A program made the position numbers and the translations under genes. A stretch of DNA of 64,000 nucleotides from Exiguobacterium sp. KRL4 (GTDB lineage Bacteria; Bacillota; Bacilli; Exiguobacteriales; Exiguobacteriaceae): assembly GCF_001870785.1 (NCBI RefSeq), contig NZ_MOLV01000016.1, forward strand, positions 1-64,000, given 5' to 3'. A model generated the notes under the pieces. That model was not told where the DNA came from. It saw only the letters and a list, made by a program, of their open reading frames with translations, and ran no database searches. Each line of letters opens with the position of its first letter. The first letter of the stretch is position 1. Below are positions 8,639 through 20,034 of this stretch, piece by piece.

Positions 8639-10405
8639 TTATGATTGTTTGACTGCCGTTCGGATCGACAATTCGTTTAATTGTGCATCCGAGACCGGAC
8701 TTGGTGCTGCTGTCAACAAGTCACTCGCCGACGCCGTTTTCGGGAAAGCAATCGTATCCCGTAAATTCGTCCGTCCCGCGAGTAACATGATGAGACGGTC
8801 AAGACCTAACGCAATCCCCGCGTGAGGCGGCGTTCCGTATTCGAACGCTTCCATCAGGAATCCGAACTGTTCGTTCGCTTCTTCTTCCGTGAATCCAAGC
8901 AGTTTAAACATCCGCTCTTGAATATCACGTTCGTAAATCCGTTGTGATCCTCCACCTAACTCATACCCGTTCAAGACGAGGTCATACGCAACGGCTAGGA
9001 CGCTGCCCGGGTCCGTCTCGAGTTTGTCGAGATCTTCCCGGCGTGGCATCGTGAACGGATGGTGGTTCGCATAAAAACGACCGTCTGCCTCTTCAAATGT
9101 CACGAGTGGGAAATCCGTCACCCAAAGGAAATTAAAGATGGTCTCGTCAATCAATCCAAGTTCTTTTCCAAGTTTTTGACGAAGTGCACCGAGGCTGTCA
9201 GCAACGATCGAAGCTTTTGCTGCCACGAAGACAAGTAAGTCACCGGCTTCAGCAGCCGTTGCGTCAACAAGACGTGCCGTCGCTGCTTCATCAAAGAACT
9301 TCGCGATTGGACCGTTCAGACCTTCTGCTGTCACTTTGACCCACGCGAGACCTTTCGCCCCATAGATCGCCGTGAATTCTTGTAATTTATCGATATCTTT
9401 CCGTGAAAACTGATCTGCTGCCCCTTTGACGTTTAAGGCTTTGACTTCGCCACCTGCTTCAAGTGCCATATCAAAGACTTTAAAACCGGCTCCTGTGACC
9501 GCTTCCGCGACATCAATCAACTCAAGACCAAAACGTGTATCCGGCTTATCTGAACCAAAGCGGCTCATCGCTTCTACGTGAGGCATCCGTGGGAACGGTG
9601 TCGTGATGTCTTTTCCGAGTGTTTCTTTCATGACACGTGTCATCATCGCTTCCATCATCGCGTACAAGTCTTCGACATCCATGAAGCTTGTTTCGATATC
9701 GACCTGTGTGAATTCCGGTTGGCGGTCTGCTCGTAAATCTTCGTCACGGAAACAACGGGCGATTTGGAAGTACCGCTCAAAACCAGACACCATCAACAAT
9801 TGCTTAAACAATTGCGGTGATTGTGGCAACGCATAGAATTCGCCGGGATGAACACGACTTGGAACGAGATAATCACGTGCGCCTTCCGGTGTCGACTTCG
9901 TCAAGATTGGTGTTTCAACTTCAAGGAAGTCTTGTTCATCGAGGAAGTTTCGCATGATGTTCGAAGCTTTCGAACGCAGACGGAATGTTTCTTGTAACGA
10001 CGGACGACGTAAGTCCAAATAACGGTACTTCAGACGAAGATCTTCCGATGTTTGTTCCGCTTCGTCACTGATTGGGAACGGCGTCATTTTCGAAGCGTTC
10101 AAGATGATGACTTCATCCGCGACGACTTCGACTTGTCCCGTCGGAATGTTCGGATTCGGATTTTCACGTTTGATGACGGTTCCTTTAATATCGAGCACGT
10201 ATTCTGAACGGATCGTTTCCGCTAAGCGGTGTGCTTGTTCGTTTTCAGGTTGGAACACGACTTGGACGATCCCGGTCCGGTCGCGTAAGTCGAGGAAAAT
10301 CAATCCACCTAAGTCACGGCGTTTTTGAACCCACCCTTTTAACTGAACCGCTTGTCCAATTGTTTCTTCTGTTACTGTTCCGTTCATATGTGTACGTCCG
10401 ATCAT
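8639..10405 (-). CDS. aspS: Aspartyl-tRNA synthetase AspS
   Basis: Class II synthetase charging tRNA-Asp, 588 residues, the bacterial type. The order is an N-terminal OB-fold anticodon-binding domain ([12 protein letters not shown] at about 24-35), the catalytic core with motif 2 [16 protein letters not shown], the bacterial GAD insertion (about 290-410), and motif 3 GIALGLDRL. The start overlaps the hisS stop by one base, with AAAGGAGG ahead of it, so the two genes are translated in series from the T-box-controlled message. Confidence 0.96.
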   Translation of the reverse strand: MIGRTHMNGTVTEETIGQAVQLKGWVQKRRDLGGLIFLDLRDRTGIVQVVFQPENEQAHRLAETIRSEYVLDIKGTVIKRENPNPNIPTGQVEVVADEVIILNASKMTPFPISDEAEQTSEDLRLKYRYLDLRRPSLQETFRLRSKASNIMRNFLDEQDFLEVETPILTKSTPEGARDYLVPSRVHPGEFYALPQSPQLFKQLLMVSGFERYFQIARCFRDEDLRADRQPEFTQVDIETSFMDVEDLYAMMEAMMTRVMKETLGKDITTPFPRMPHVEAMSRFGSDKPDTRFGLELIDVAEAVTGAGFKVFDMALEAGGEVKALNVKGAADQFSRKDIDKLQEFTAIYGAKGLAWVKVTAEGLNGPIAKFFDEAATARLVDATAAEAGDLLVFVAAKASIVADSLGALRQKLGKELGLIDETIFNFLWVTDFPLVTFEEADGRFYANHHPFTMPRREDLDKLETDPGSVLAVAYDLVLNGYELGGGSQRIYERDIQERMFKLLGFTEEEANEQFGFLMEAFEYGTPPHAGIALGLDRLIMLLAGRTNLRDTIAFPKTASASDLLTAAPSPVSDAQLNELSIRTAVKQS

Positions 10406-11682
10406 TATGCTTCCTCCTTTAATTTCGCAACAATCGTGTCGGCAACTGCTGACAGCGGGACATCAATCTGTTCACCGGTCGACATATCTTTTAGCGCCGC
10501 TGCACCACGCTCGACTTCTTCGTCTCCGAGGATGACGGTAAAGCGTGCTTTCATGCGGTCTGCTGCTTTGAATTGCCCTTTAAACTTCCGTCCGAGGTAA
10601 TCCCGATCCGCAATGAGTCCTTCTAGACGCATCAATTGCAGCAAACGGGTTGCCGTTTTTTCGACTTCATCGTTTCCTTGCGCCACGATGAAGGCATCAA
10701 TCGACTCATCGATTTCCGGTAAGACCGCTTCGTTTTCAAGTGCCATCAACAAACGTTCGATTCCAATACCAAAACCGATTCCCGGTGTCGCCGGTCCGCC
10801 GATCTGTTCGACAAGTCCGTTGTAGCGACCGCCCCCACAAAGTGTCGTGATCGCCCCGAAACCTTCTGCTTCCGACATGATTTCAAACGACGTGTGGTTG
10901 TAATAGTCAAGACCACGAACGAGTGTCGGATCAATGACATACTCGATGCCTAACGCATCCAGATGAAGCAAGACTTGATCAAAATAGTCTTTTGATGCCG
11001 GGTTCAAGAAGTCAAGAATCGATGGTGCCGTCGCCATGCTCGGGTGATTGCGGTCAACCTTACAATCAAGGACACGCAGTGGATTGGCTTCGAGACGATT
11101 CTGGCAGTCCTGACACAACTCATGCGCAACGGGCTTGAAGTGATTGACCAGCGCTTCCCGGTGCGCCGCTCGACTTTCACTGTCACCGAGTGAATTGATG
11201 ACAAGCTTTAATTTCTTTAAGCCGAATGACCGATAGATGCTCATTGCAAGACTGATGACTTCTGCATCGATTGCCGGTTCTTCACTGCCTAACGCTTCGA
11301 CGCCGTATTGGTGCAGTTGACGGAAGCGACCGGCTTGGGGACGTTCATACCGGAACATCGGTCCGATATAAAATAACTTGACCGGCTGATTCGGTGAACC
11401 GTACAGTTTATTCGTCACGAACGACCGAACGACGGCAGCCGTCCCTTCCGGACGAAGCGTAAACTGCTCTTTGCCGCGTTTTTCAAGCATGAACATCTCT
11501 TTTTGGACGATGTCCGTCGTCTCACCGACACCCCGTTTAAACAGTTCTGTCTCTTCAAAGATCGGTGTCCGAATTTCCTTGTAGTTGTATCGTTTACTGA
11601 TCTCCCGTAACTGGTTTTCAATATACTGCCAACGCTCGACCGTACCCGGAAGCACATCAAACGTTCCGCGTGGTAATTTCAT
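10405..11682 (-). CDS. hisS: Histidyl-tRNA synthetase HisS
   Basis: Class II synthetase for tRNA-His, 425 residues from [13 protein letters not shown]. Motif 2 region [20 protein letters not shown] and the histidine-specific motifs LVRGLDYY and GFGIGIERL are present, followed by a C-terminal anticodon-binding domain (about 325-425). The start at 11682 has AAAGGAGG at the correct distance. The 8-codon longer frame would run into the leader terminator side. It is the first gene after the T-box leader and is cotranscribed with aspS. Confidence 0.95.
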   Translation of the reverse strand: MKLPRGTFDVLPGTVERWQYIENQLREISKRYNYKEIRTPIFEETELFKRGVGETTDIVQKEMFMLEKRGKEQFTLRPEGTAAVVRSFVTNKLYGSPNQPVKLFYIGPMFRYERPQAGRFRQLHQYGVEALGSEEPAIDAEVISLAMSIYRSFGLKKLKLVINSLGDSESRAAHREALVNHFKPVAHELCQDCQNRLEANPLRVLDCKVDRNHPSMATAPSILDFLNPASKDYFDQVLLHLDALGIEYVIDPTLVRGLDYYNHTSFEIMSEAEGFGAITTLCGGGRYNGLVEQIGGPATPGIGFGIGIERLLMALENEAVLPEIDESIDAFIVAQGNDEVEKTATRLLQLMRLEGLIADRDYLGRKFKGQFKAADRMKARFTVILGDEEVERGAAALKDMSTGEQIDVPLSAVADTIVAKLKEEA

Positions 11683-11703
11683 CCTAATTCCTCCTTTTGA
11701 ATA

Positions 11704-11966
11704 CAAAAAAAGCCCTCGTCCGCAAAGGGACGAGAACTTGAAGATCCCGTGGTACCACCCTGGTTGCTGAATTACATTCAGCCACTCGGTGCAGTTAACG
11801 CCTGCTTACGATTTCCCCTACTCTGCATATTTCAGGAAAATACCTCAAAAGGGTCTTTCATCTAGTTCGCCTGATCACCCTTTCAGCCAAAGGGGCGACT
11901 CTCTAAGCAGCCGAGATCTAAATTACTCTTCTTCGTCATCGGTTCTATAATCGTTCTGTTATCCCT
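11704..11966 (-). promoter_or_regulatory. T-box leader of hisS-aspS, probable Asp specifier
   Basis: tRNA-sensing leader of about 260 nt. The conserved T-box TGGTACCACGGG lies at about 11747-11758, followed by a terminator (11704-11734: CTCGTCC/GGACGAG plus T-run) just before hisS. Upstream are the AGAGAG motif of stem I and the segment ATGAAA-GAC-CCTTTTGAG, where the specifier is expected. The GAC (complement of 11853-11855) would read tRNA-Asp. Uncharged tRNA would favour the antiterminator and expression of hisS-aspS. The T-box identity is secure; the codon is my reading of the specifier position. Confidence 0.9.
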
Positions 11967-11967
11967 T

Positions 11968-11996
11968 ATATTGCCTCGTTCGAAAGATCCTGTCAA
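11968..11996 (-). promoter_or_regulatory. Predicted promoter of the hisS-aspS T-box transcript
   Basis: A perfect TTGACA (11991-11996, minus strand) is followed after 17 bp by CAATAT, with the better-looking TATAAG three bases further. The exact -10 is uncertain. Confidence 0.55.
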
Positions 11997-12004
11997 GACT
12001 TTGG

Positions 12005-12442
12005 TCACTTTTCTAAAATCAAGGTGACCGGACCATCGTTGACGAGTGCCACATCCATCATCGCTCCGAACTGTCCTGTCTCGACCGTCAGTCCCTGCTT
12101 ACGCAAACGGTCATTAAATGCTTCGTACAGTTCGTTCGCATGATCCGGTTTTGCGGCTTCCGTAAAGGCTGGGCGTCGGCCTTTTTTGACATCTCCGTAT
12201 AACGTAAACTGGGAAACGGATAAAATACTTCCATCGACATCCTGAAGCGATCGGTTCATTCGTTCTTCCTCGTCCTCGAATACACGTAACCCCGCAATTT
12301 TATCCGCTAACCAATTGACTTGTTCTAGCGTATCTTCATGCGTGACCCCGACGAGTAAAAGAAATCCTTGATCGATTTGACCGGTAATCAATCCATCGAC
12401 CGTCACGCTTGCTTCTTTGACCCGTTGTAATACGACTCGCAT
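12005..12442 (-). CDS. dtd: D-aminoacyl-tRNA deacylase Dtd
   Basis: Hydrolyses D-aminoacyl-tRNAs (and Gly-tRNA-Ala), protecting translation from wrong stereoisomers. It has 145 residues, the family size. The start [13 protein letters not shown], the SQFTLYGD motif (about 77-84) and the C-terminal [10 protein letters not shown] (about 135-144) are the diagnostic substrate-binding elements. It follows rel by 13 bp with an AAGGAG site, so the two form a unit as in other Bacillales. Confidence 0.95.
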   Translation of the reverse strand: MRVVLQRVKEASVTVDGLITGQIDQGFLLLVGVTHEDTLEQVNWLADKIAGLRVFEDEEERMNRSLQDVDGSILSVSQFTLYGDVKKGRRPAFTEAAKPDHANELYEAFNDRLRKQGLTVETGQFGAMMDVALVNDGPVTLILEK

Positions 12443-12455
12443 TCCTATCCGCTCC

Positions 12456-14654
12456 TTATGTCATCATGACGCGATGCACGGCATACACGTCTGATATCTG
12501 TTTAATCCGATCGACCACTTTCTGCAAGTGGTTGACGTTGTCAATCGCAATCGTCATTGAAATCTTCGCTTGTTTGCTGTCGTCCCCTTTACCGCTGACG
12601 GCCACGATATTCGTATTCATCGCCGAGACAGATTGAAGGACATCATTGAGGAGACCTGCCCGGTCAAAACCGGAAATTTCAATCTCAACGTTGTAACTTT
12701 TGACCGTCTTGCCTTCATGTTCCCATTCGACTTCAAGCAACCGTTCCGGATTTTGTTCATGGATGACGTTCAGACAATCCGCCCGGTGGATCGATACGCC
12801 GCGACCACGGGTGATGTAACCGACGATATCGTCTCCTGGAACCGGATTACAGCATCGGCTCATCCGGACTAACATATTGTCGATTCCCTTGACACGGACA
12901 CCTTCCGGATTCTGTTTCTTCGGTCGGTCAAATGTCTTCATCCCGCTGATGGCTTCGTTTAATTCCAGATTCTTCGATTCCTTGTCTTTGCGCAATTTTT
13001 CCGTCAATTTATGGGCGACTTGAGCCGCGGTCAGTCCATGATAACCGACTGCCGCATACATATCTTCTTCCTGACCAAAATTAAACTTCCGTGTCACGTC
13101 TTCGAGTGTCTTTTCATTGATGACGTCTTTCGGCTCGAAACCAAGTTTTTTCACTTCCGCTTCAATCAATTCGCGGCCTTTTAAGACATTTTCTTCTCGT
13201 TGCTGGCGTTTGAACCATTGACGGATTTTGTTTTTCGCTTGGCTCGACACACAAATCTTCAGCCAATCCTTGCTTGGTCCGTAACTGTGTTTTGACGTGA
13301 CGATTTCAATGATGTCCCCTGTTTTCAATTTATAGTCAATCGGAACCATCCGTCCGTTGACTTTCGCTCCGATCGTCCGGTGGCCGATTTCCGTATGAAT
13401 CCGGTACGCATAATCAATCGGCACCGATCCTTTAGGTAATTCAATGACATCACCTTTTGGTGTGAAGACATATAACATGTCGCTAAAGAAATCGACTTTG
13501 ACAGACTCCATGAATTCTTCTGCATCTGCTGTATCTTTTTGAAGCTCTAAAATTTCACGGAAATGAGCGATTTTATCTTCAAAACCGGATTTTGCTTCCT
13601 GTTCCTTGCCTTCTTTATAGGCCCAGTGTGCGGCAATTCCGTACTCGGCGATGAAATGCATATCGCGTGTCCGAATTTGCACTTCAAGCGGTTCACCCTT
13701 CGGCCCGATGACCGTCGTATGCAGTGACTGGTACATGTTCGGTTTAGGCATGGCGATGTAATCCTTGAAGCGACCCGGCATCGGTTTATATTGGGTATGA
13801 ATGATTCCGAGCACCGCGTAACAATCTTTGATCGAGTCGACGATGATCCGGACTGCCATCAAATCATAAATTTCGCTAAATTCTTTTTTGGAATTTTGCA
13901 TTTTATTATAAATCGAATAGATGTGTTTTGGACGTCCATCCACATCTGCTGCAATCTCGACTTCTTCAAGCACTTCATTGACTTCATTAATCACGGATGT
14001 GACCAGTGCTTCCCGTTCCGTCCGTTTTTGTTTCATCATCGAGACGATCCGGTAGTATTGTTGCGGATTGATGTAACGAAGACTGATATCTTCGAGTTCC
14101 CATTTAATCGTCGAAATCCCGAGACGATGGGCAAGCGGTGCAAAGATTTCGAGTGTTTCTTCCGCTTTTTGAACTTGCTTCTCTTTCACCATATGTTGCA
14201 ACGTCCGCATATTGTGCAAACGGTCGGCTAGCTTAATCAAGATCACACGAATGTCTTCTGCCATCGCAATGAACATCTTCCGGTGATTTTCGGCTAATTC
14301 TTCCCGTTTGGATTTGTATTTGATTTTTCCGAGTTTCGTCACACCATCCACGAGCATCGTCACGTCTGCTCCAAATCGTTCCGTTAGTTCCTCCAGCGTA
14401 ATGTCAGTATCCTCGACGACATCATGAAGAAGAGCGGCAACGATCGTCGTCGCATCTAGTCCGATATCCACTAGTATCCCCGCTACTTGAACGGGATGAA
14501 TGATGTAAGGTTCACCCGATCGGCGAAATTGTCCTTCATGCTCGTCTTTTGCGAATTGATAGGCACGTTCGATATCTTTGACTTCTGCCTCGGTCATGTA
14601 CTCCGCACATCGAGCGAGAAGGTCTTCTACATTTACGATTTGTTTATTTGTCAT
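12456..14654 (-). CDS. rel: Bifunctional (p)ppGpp synthetase/hydrolase Rel
   Basis: Controls the stringent response by making and degrading (p)ppGpp. The 732 residues carry, in order, the HD hydrolase domain (His53, His-Asp 77-78 in HDVVED), the synthetase domain with [12 protein letters not shown], the TGS domain ([14 protein letters not shown], about 395-460), a conserved helical/zinc-finger region with the [17 protein letters not shown] segment, and a C-terminal ACT domain (about 655-732). The intact HD motif indicates a bifunctional Rel rather than a synthetase-only RelA. It lies upstream of dtd and downstream of apt, the Bacillales arrangement. Confidence 0.96.
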   Translation of the reverse strand: MTNKQIVNVEDLLARCAEYMTEAEVKDIERAYQFAKDEHEGQFRRSGEPYIIHPVQVAGILVDIGLDATTIVAALLHDVVEDTDITLEELTERFGADVTMLVDGVTKLGKIKYKSKREELAENHRKMFIAMAEDIRVILIKLADRLHNMRTLQHMVKEKQVQKAEETLEIFAPLAHRLGISTIKWELEDISLRYINPQQYYRIVSMMKQKRTEREALVTSVINEVNEVLEEVEIAADVDGRPKHIYSIYNKMQNSKKEFSEIYDLMAVRIIVDSIKDCYAVLGIIHTQYKPMPGRFKDYIAMPKPNMYQSLHTTVIGPKGEPLEVQIRTRDMHFIAEYGIAAHWAYKEGKEQEAKSGFEDKIAHFREILELQKDTADAEEFMESVKVDFFSDMLYVFTPKGDVIELPKGSVPIDYAYRIHTEIGHRTIGAKVNGRMVPIDYKLKTGDIIEIVTSKHSYGPSKDWLKICVSSQAKNKIRQWFKRQQREENVLKGRELIEAEVKKLGFEPKDVINEKTLEDVTRKFNFGQEEDMYAAVGYHGLTAAQVAHKLTEKLRKDKESKNLELNEAISGMKTFDRPKKQNPEGVRVKGIDNMLVRMSRCCNPVPGDDIVGYITRGRGVSIHRADCLNVIHEQNPERLLEVEWEHEGKTVKSYNVEIEISGFDRAGLLNDVLQSVSAMNTNIVAVSGKGDDSKQAKISMTIAIDNVNHLQKVVDRIKQISDVYAVHRVMMT

Positions 14655-14751
14655 CCCTTATCCTCACCCAGTCCCCGGGATTGATTACGCTGAATCCCTA
14701 ATATATATCTTCTATTATCGTGAAATTTTGATAATATGTCAAAATAAAAAG

Positions 14752-14784
14752 AAATACCCCCCCGACTACAGCCGGGAGGATATC
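14752..14784 (-). terminator. Terminator downstream of apt
   Basis: A G+C-rich imperfect stem (CCTCCCGGC paired with the run of G) is followed on the minus strand by a loose T-rich stretch. It lies in the apt-rel gap, so rel probably has its own promoter there. Confidence 0.6.
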
Positions 14785-14793
14785 TACTACGTA

Positions 14794-15312
14794 TTAATCT
14801 GCGTAACGAATCAAGGACAAGATATCGTATCCTTCTAATTTTTCACGTCCACCTAACCCATCGAGTTCAATCAAGAATCCGATTCCGGCAACTGTTCCGC
14901 CAAGCTGCTCAATCATTTTGATTGTCGCTTCGATCGTTCCACCTGTCGCAAGTAAATCGTCGAGAATGACGACACGTTGTCCGGGTTGGATCGCATCGTG
15001 ATGCATCGTCAAGACATCTTTTCCGTACTCGAGACCATACTCGACACGAACTGTCTCACGCGGTAGTTTCCCTTCTTTACGAACCGGTACGAAACCGATT
15101 TCCATCGCATAAGCGGCCGGACAACCAACGACGAATCCACGTGCTTCTGGACCGGCAATGACGTCTGCACCTTGTTTACGCGCATAATCGATCAAAGCAT
15201 CGACCGATTGTTTGTAAGCTGGACCGTTCTGCATCAGTGATGTGATATCTTTGAAACTAATTCCTTCTTTCGGCCAGTTTTCGACCTCTTTTATATGCTG
15301 TTTGAACTCCAT
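14794..15312 (-). CDS. apt: Adenine phosphoribosyltransferase Apt
   Basis: Purine salvage enzyme converting adenine and PRPP to AMP, 172 residues. The PRPP-binding motif [13 protein letters not shown] lies at 114-126 and the hood-domain start at residues 1-35. The ribosome site AGGAGG and the first codons lie inside the end of recJ (22-bp overlap), so translation is probably coupled. Adenine recovery next to rel fits control of the purine nucleotide pool, though that link is inference. Confidence 0.95.
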   Translation of the reverse strand: MEFKQHIKEVENWPKEGISFKDITSLMQNGPAYKQSVDALIDYARKQGADVIAGPEARGFVVGCPAAYAMEIGFVPVRKEGKLPRETVRVEYGLEYGKDVLTMHHDAIQPGQRVVILDDLLATGGTIEATIKMIEQLGGTVAGIGFLIELDGLGGREKLEGYDILSLIRYAD

Positions 15313-17600
15313 GTCATTTCCTCCTGCTTCGCCGCTTCTACCAAAGTATCAAAACGCTCTTTCAACTGAGCGAGTGACGAATAAATGTATTGTTGCTCAA
15401 GACGTTGACGTCCCTCGTGACGCTTGTACGTCGCGGCTTCCGTCAAATCTCGTTTTTCAGCATTCGGGTTCACACCCGGCAGCCCATCCTCCATTGTAAC
15501 AAGAAAATCCAGTTCCGAAAACACTGAATGCATAAAGTTAATCGAACGTTTCGACCATTTTCGGGATTTCGACAAACGGACGAGTCCGATTCGCAGTTCA
15601 TCACGGGGACATTTGGCAAAATAATTGAAGTACTGTTTAAACTCTTCCCGGGAAGGAATCGTCTCGAAATAGTATCCTTCGTCTTTAAACGCGCAATACA
15701 CGCGCTCCGCCTCTTTCAAGTAGGGCAAAAAGGCAGATTCTTCTTCCGGTAAGTCTAAAAAGACGATATTCGCTTTGATCGGACCGTTCAAGGGACGTTC
15801 GGCGTACTTGGTTTGTGTGTCTTTCGAAAAGGCAACTAACGTCGTCATGTCTTCTGGTAACTCAAACACATCCGTCAACGGTTTTTTGCCACCACGATAA
15901 TCAAACAGTTGAACATCGACGACGGCCAAATCCTGAATCATCAGTTGCGGTTTTCGGAAACCGTTCCACTCATTGATGTTTAAACTCCCCATCAACGAGA
16001 CGTCCGCTAACGAAGAAATCTCATCGACCGCATCACCAAAACCAAATCCAATCCCGTCAAGTTCCGTTTTTCCATCCGTCACGAGCATTTTTAAATGGGT
16101 TAAGTCACGACCGATCCGCTTTAAATCGCGAATGCTGGCTCCTTCGACCACGACACGCGGCGAGGGATTTCCCATACCAAATGGGGCCAATTTCCCCATC
16201 TCTTCGATCAACCCAATCGAAATGTCTGATACGCTGAGACGTAAGTCAATCTCCGTCGTCGCGATGAACGCCTCATCCGGTAAACCAGCGGCTTGGGCAT
16301 TCAACCGTTCCCGTAAAACGATGACATCCTCTGACGATAAAGTCATTCCTGCTGCTGCCGGATGTCCTCCGAAGTGTGGCAAGATGTCTTCGCATCGTGT
16401 CAATTCAGCAAACAAATCAAACGCAGCAATTGATCGACCCGAACCTTTGGCTGTTCCTTTTTCCGTATCGTGGCACAAAAGAATGACCGGACGATGGTAC
16501 TTCTCAACAAGTCGTGAGGCAACGATTCCGACGACCCCGGGATTCCACTGATTTGAGTCGACGACTAAGACACGATCGGACAAATAATGACGTTCGACCA
16601 AATCAATCGCCTCTTCCGCGATTTTCTTGACGATGTCTTGCCGTTGTTTGTTCTGTTGATCCAGTTGTTCTGCGAGGATACTGGCTTCTTCGATCGTTTC
16701 CGCCAGTAACATCTCAAGCGCCGGCATCGCAGAATCAAGGCGACCCGCTGCATTGATCCGTGGACCAAAGGCAAAACCGACCGATTCTTCCGTCAACTCG
16801 TCTTCCACTAGACTGCAAACTTTCCGTAACGCTAAAATTCCGGGACGTTCACTTGCGTTTAAAACTTCGATTCCTTTTGCTGCAAGTAACCGGTTTTCAC
16901 CCACTAACGGGACTAAATCAGCAATTGTCCCAAGAACGGCCAGGTCAAGCAGTTCCTCCGGTACCCGCCCGAGCAGGGCATGGGCGACTTTAAAAGCGAC
17001 ACCGGCGCCGGCCAGTTTCGAATACGGATAGTTTGTATCGACACCAGGATGAATCATCGCAAAGGCATCCGGTAAGACGTCTTTTGCTTCATGGTGATCG
17101 GTAATGATCAAATCGACACCCAAGTCTTGTAAGACTTTTGCTTCGTCAATTCCAGAAATACCACAGTCGACGGTGATGACTAAACCAAATCCTTCTTCAG
17201 CTGCCCAACGGAACGCAGCTTCGTTTGGTCCATATCCTTCCGTAAAACGGTTTGGGATGTAACATTCCGCCATCGCTCCGATCTCAACTAACGCATGCCA
17301 GAGGATCGCGGCAGAACTGACACCGTCGACGTCATAATCCCCATAAATCAAAATCATTTCCCCTTCTTCAGCTGCCTGCTGAATCCGGGCCACGACCTTG
17401 TTCATATCCTGAAAGAGGAACGGATCATGAAAGTCCATCTGATCGGCTTCTAAAAACGCTTTTGCCTGTTCTGCCGTCTCGAATCCACGTTGTACGAGCA
17501 GATGCGCGACCTGTCGGGACACGGCCACTTGTTCTGCCAACTCGTCTATTTTCAGCGAATCGACTTCTTTGTCGATCCATGTTTTCTTTGAATGATACAT
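15291..17600 (-). CDS. recJ: Single-stranded-DNA-specific exonuclease RecJ
   Basis: 5'-to-3' ssDNA exonuclease of recombination and mismatch repair. The 769 residues include the DHH phosphoesterase motifs GDYDVDG (87-93) and DHH (168-170), the DHHA1 domain with GKGSGRSI-type glycine loop (about 395-400) and GGHPAAAG, an OB-like domain (about 465-570), and the long C-terminal region typical of Firmicutes RecJ, similar in size to the Bacillus protein. The start has GGAGGGG eight bases upstream. The 3' end overlaps apt. Confidence 0.94.
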   Translation of the reverse strand: MYHSKKTWIDKEVDSLKIDELAEQVAVSRQVAHLLVQRGFETAEQAKAFLEADQMDFHDPFLFQDMNKVVARIQQAAEEGEMILIYGDYDVDGVSSAAILWHALVEIGAMAECYIPNRFTEGYGPNEAAFRWAAEEGFGLVITVDCGISGIDEAKVLQDLGVDLIITDHHEAKDVLPDAFAMIHPGVDTNYPYSKLAGAGVAFKVAHALLGRVPEELLDLAVLGTIADLVPLVGENRLLAAKGIEVLNASERPGILALRKVCSLVEDELTEESVGFAFGPRINAAGRLDSAMPALEMLLAETIEEASILAEQLDQQNKQRQDIVKKIAEEAIDLVERHYLSDRVLVVDSNQWNPGVVGIVASRLVEKYHRPVILLCHDTEKGTAKGSGRSIAAFDLFAELTRCEDILPHFGGHPAAAGMTLSSEDVIVLRERLNAQAAGLPDEAFIATTEIDLRLSVSDISIGLIEEMGKLAPFGMGNPSPRVVVEGASIRDLKRIGRDLTHLKMLVTDGKTELDGIGFGFGDAVDEISSLADVSLMGSLNINEWNGFRKPQLMIQDLAVVDVQLFDYRGGKKPLTDVFELPEDMTTLVAFSKDTQTKYAERPLNGPIKANIVFLDLPEEESAFLPYLKEAERVYCAFKDEGYYFETIPSREEFKQYFNYFAKCPRDELRIGLVRLSKSRKWSKRSINFMHSVFSELDFLVTMEDGLPGVNPNAEKRDLTEAATYKRHEGRQRLEQQYIYSSLAQLKERFDTLVEAAKQEEMTWSSNSI

Positions 17601-17631
17601 CTAACCCCTCCAATCAACTTCATCATTATAA

Positions 17632-17663
17632 AACAAAACCCGCGTTAGCGATAGCTAACGCGG
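17632..17663 (-). terminator. Terminator downstream of secF
   Basis: A perfect stem CGCGTTAGC/GCTAACGCG with a 4-base loop is followed by a T-rich tract on the minus strand. It separates the sec genes from recJ. Confidence 0.8.
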
Positions 17664-17669
17664 ATCTGA

Positions 17670-18587
17670 TTATGATGCTTGTTTCGATGATTTTAATGTC
17701 CGGCCTTTCATGACGAGCCACAGTTGCGCTGCGATGAAGATTGAAGAATACATCCCCATGATCAGACCCACCAGTAAGGCAAGGCTAAATCCACGGATCG
17801 CTTCGCTACCAAAGATATAAAGTGCCGCAGCCGTCATGATGACGGTAATGACCGTATTGATGGAGCGGATGATCGTCTGTTGAATCGATTCATTGACGAT
17901 ATGCGACAATTCACTGAACGTCACTTGACGGCCACCTTTTTCAGCAAGACCCAAGTTTTCCCGGACCCGGTCAAAGGTAACAATCGTATCATTGACGGAA
18001 TAACCGATGATGGTCAAAATCGCTGCGATGAAGTACAGATTAACTTCAATCTGGAACAGTGAGAAGAAGGCAATGATCATCAAAGCGTCATGGAGTAACG
18101 CGAGGACCGTCGCAATCCCGTAAAGCGGTTGGAAACGGAACGAGACGTAGATGACGATTCCGAGTGAAGCCAGCAAGACGGCATAAATCGCGTTACGGGC
18201 GATTTCCTGACCGACTTGTGCCGACACTGTCGAGATGCTTGGTTCTTTTTTATATTTTGCTTCGATCGTTTGTTTCATTTTCGAGATTTGTTCCTGGCTG
18301 AATTCTCCAACGAACGTCACGTTCGCGAGCTTTCCGCCTTGTGCAAATTGAACGCCGTTGATTTCAGCTGCATCAATTCCCGCATCTTCAATGACGGAGC
18401 GAACCTCCGATTCCTTAATCGTGTTCGTTGAAGAAATTTCGACCCGTGTTCCTTCTGTGAAATCAATTCCAAGATTCAATCCACGAAACGCAAGCAATAA
18501 GACGGAAATCAGTACTAATGCGATCGTAATCGTAAAATAGAGTTTCCGATGTTTGACATAATCAAATTTCGTTGGGTTAAAGTTCAC
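17670..18587 (-). CDS. secF: Protein translocase subunit SecF
   Basis: Membrane subunit that, with SecD, uses the proton gradient to help release translocated proteins from SecYEG. About 305 residues: one N-terminal membrane segment (about 15-35), an extracytoplasmic domain, then five helices with the LIGYSVNDTIVTFDRVREN-type motif in the second half. I favour the GTG at 18587 because AAGGAGG lies 9 bases before it. The ATG at 18596 abuts that site. It overlaps the end of secD by about 11 bp. Bacillus has a fused SecDF, so the split form here is a difference. Confidence 0.93.
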   Translation of the reverse strand: MNFNPTKFDYVKHRKLYFTITIALVLISVLLLAFRGLNLGIDFTEGTRVEISSTNTIKESEVRSVIEDAGIDAAEINGVQFAQGGKLANVTFVGEFSQEQISKMKQTIEAKYKKEPSISTVSAQVGQEIARNAIYAVLLASLGIVIYVSFRFQPLYGIATVLALLHDALMIIAFFSLFQIEVNLYFIAAILTIIGYSVNDTIVTFDRVRENLGLAEKGGRQVTFSELSHIVNESIQQTIIRSINTVITVIMTAAALYIFGSEAIRGFSLALLVGLIMGMYSSIFIAAQLWLVMKGRTLKSSKQAS

Positions 18588-19881
18588 GAATTTCATCCTC
18601 CTTTACGCCAAACCAGGTTTTTTTCTTATCAAACCAGCGGCTACTGACGAGAAGTTGCATCAAGTAACGCGAGATGAAGACATTCGTGATGAACGTAACG
18701 GTAATCGAGACCATCAGCATAATCGCGAATCCTTTGACGGTACTCGTTCCGAAGTAATACAACACGCCTGCTGAAATCAACGTCGTCAAGTTGGCATCAA
18801 GAATCGTACCAAATGAGCGGCGATTACCGGCTTTAAAGGCGGACAAAACGGACTTCCCGCTTCGGAGTTCATCTTTGATCCGTTCTGCCGTGATGATGTT
18901 GGCATCAACCGCCATCCCGACTCCGAGTACAAGAGCAGCAATCCCTGGTAACGTCAGGACGGCATTGATTCCGTTAAAGAAGATCATGACGAGATAGATG
19001 TAGAATAATAATGTAATGATTGACACTAAGCCAGATACCCGGTAAAACAGCAGCATGAACAAGAAGACGGCTGCGACACCGATCATTGACGCAAACAATG
19101 TCTGATCGAGAGCATCTTGACCAAACGCGGCCGAGACAGATGTCGAGTAGATTTCATCCAGTTTCACCGGAAGCGCTCCGGCATTTAGGATCGATGATAA
19201 TTGTTTGCCGTATTCTGCTGTGATATCACCACCTGAGATGATGGCTTTGTCCGAGTTGATCGGCTGTTGCACCGATGCATCAGAGACGATTTTTGAATTT
19301 TCTTTTTGAATCTCTTTTTCGTACGTATCGCCTTTTTCATAATCGAGCCAGATGACAAGACGGTTTGCCGGTGGCTGCATTTGTGATACGTTTTGTGTCA
19401 CTTCATAAAATTTTTCTTTTGACTTCATCGTCAATTCGACAAGCGGCGCATTCGTCTGTGGATCATATCCGACTTTTGCCCCTTTTGCCTTCAGATCCGA
19501 TCCATCCAGTAACACTTTGTCATTGATGTCCCGGAATGATAATTCAGCCGTCGATGATAAAATCTGACGTGCTTCACTCTGATTCTTGACACCGGCTAGC
19601 TGGACACGAATCCGGTTGTCCCCTTCAATCCGGATGTCCGGTTCCGAGACACCCAGGACGTTTACCCGGTTTTCGATTGCCGTCAGCGTCGCGCTCATCG
19701 CGTTTGCATCGATGACATCGCCTTCTTTCAGCGGTTGTACTTCATACAGCACTTCAAATCCACCTTTTAAATCAAGACCCAACTTCGTGTCTTTGAGGAG
19801 CCAAGTCGACGTCGTACCGATCAATATGAGCAGCGCGGCAACGATAATGAAAAACGTGGCCAGTTTTCCCTTCTTAATCAT
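18577..19881 (-). CDS. secD: Protein translocase subunit SecD
   Basis: Partner of SecF in the Sec accessory complex, 434 residues. It has one N-terminal helix (about 8-28), the DTKLGLDLKGGFEVLYEV signature (about 31-48), a large outer P1 domain (about 50-255), and five helices including LGVGMAVDANIITAERIKDE, the proton-path region. Its end encodes the ribosome site for secF. The gene follows yajC, but a terminator separates the two. Confidence 0.95.
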   Translation of the reverse strand: MIKKGKLATFFIIVAALLILIGTTSTWLLKDTKLGLDLKGGFEVLYEVQPLKEGDVIDANAMSATLTAIENRVNVLGVSEPDIRIEGDNRIRVQLAGVKNQSEARQILSSTAELSFRDINDKVLLDGSDLKAKGAKVGYDPQTNAPLVELTMKSKEKFYEVTQNVSQMQPPANRLVIWLDYEKGDTYEKEIQKENSKIVSDASVQQPINSDKAIISGGDITAEYGKQLSSILNAGALPVKLDEIYSTSVSAAFGQDALDQTLFASMIGVAAVFLFMLLFYRVSGLVSIITLLFYIYLVMIFFNGINAVLTLPGIAALVLGVGMAVDANIITAERIKDELRSGKSVLSAFKAGNRRSFGTILDANLTTLISAGVLYYFGTSTVKGFAIMLMVSITVTFITNVFISRYLMQLLVSSRWFDKKKTWFGVKEDEIREL

Positions 19882-19993
19882 GCTACATTGTCCTTTCTCT
19901 CTATCCCAGTATATTTTCAGACAACTTTCTTATCCTATCTTAGCTTACATAAAAATTGGTAATGATAGCAATCGTTTTTCTCATATAAAAATA

Positions 19994-20028
19994 GAAAAGA
20001 CGCTCCCGAATTCGGAAAGCGTCTTTTT
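19994..20028 (-). terminator. Terminator between yajC and secD
   Basis: A long stem AAAAGACGCT/AGCGTCTTTT with inner CCGAATTCGG pairing and a minus-strand T-run. It should limit read-through from yajC into secD. Confidence 0.8.
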
Positions 20029-20034
20029 CGAGCC

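Noticed and set aside
15973-16551. 192-codon plus-strand ORF inside recJ
   Set aside because: Antisense shadow of a well-conserved gene; Ser/Pro/Lys-rich product without family features.
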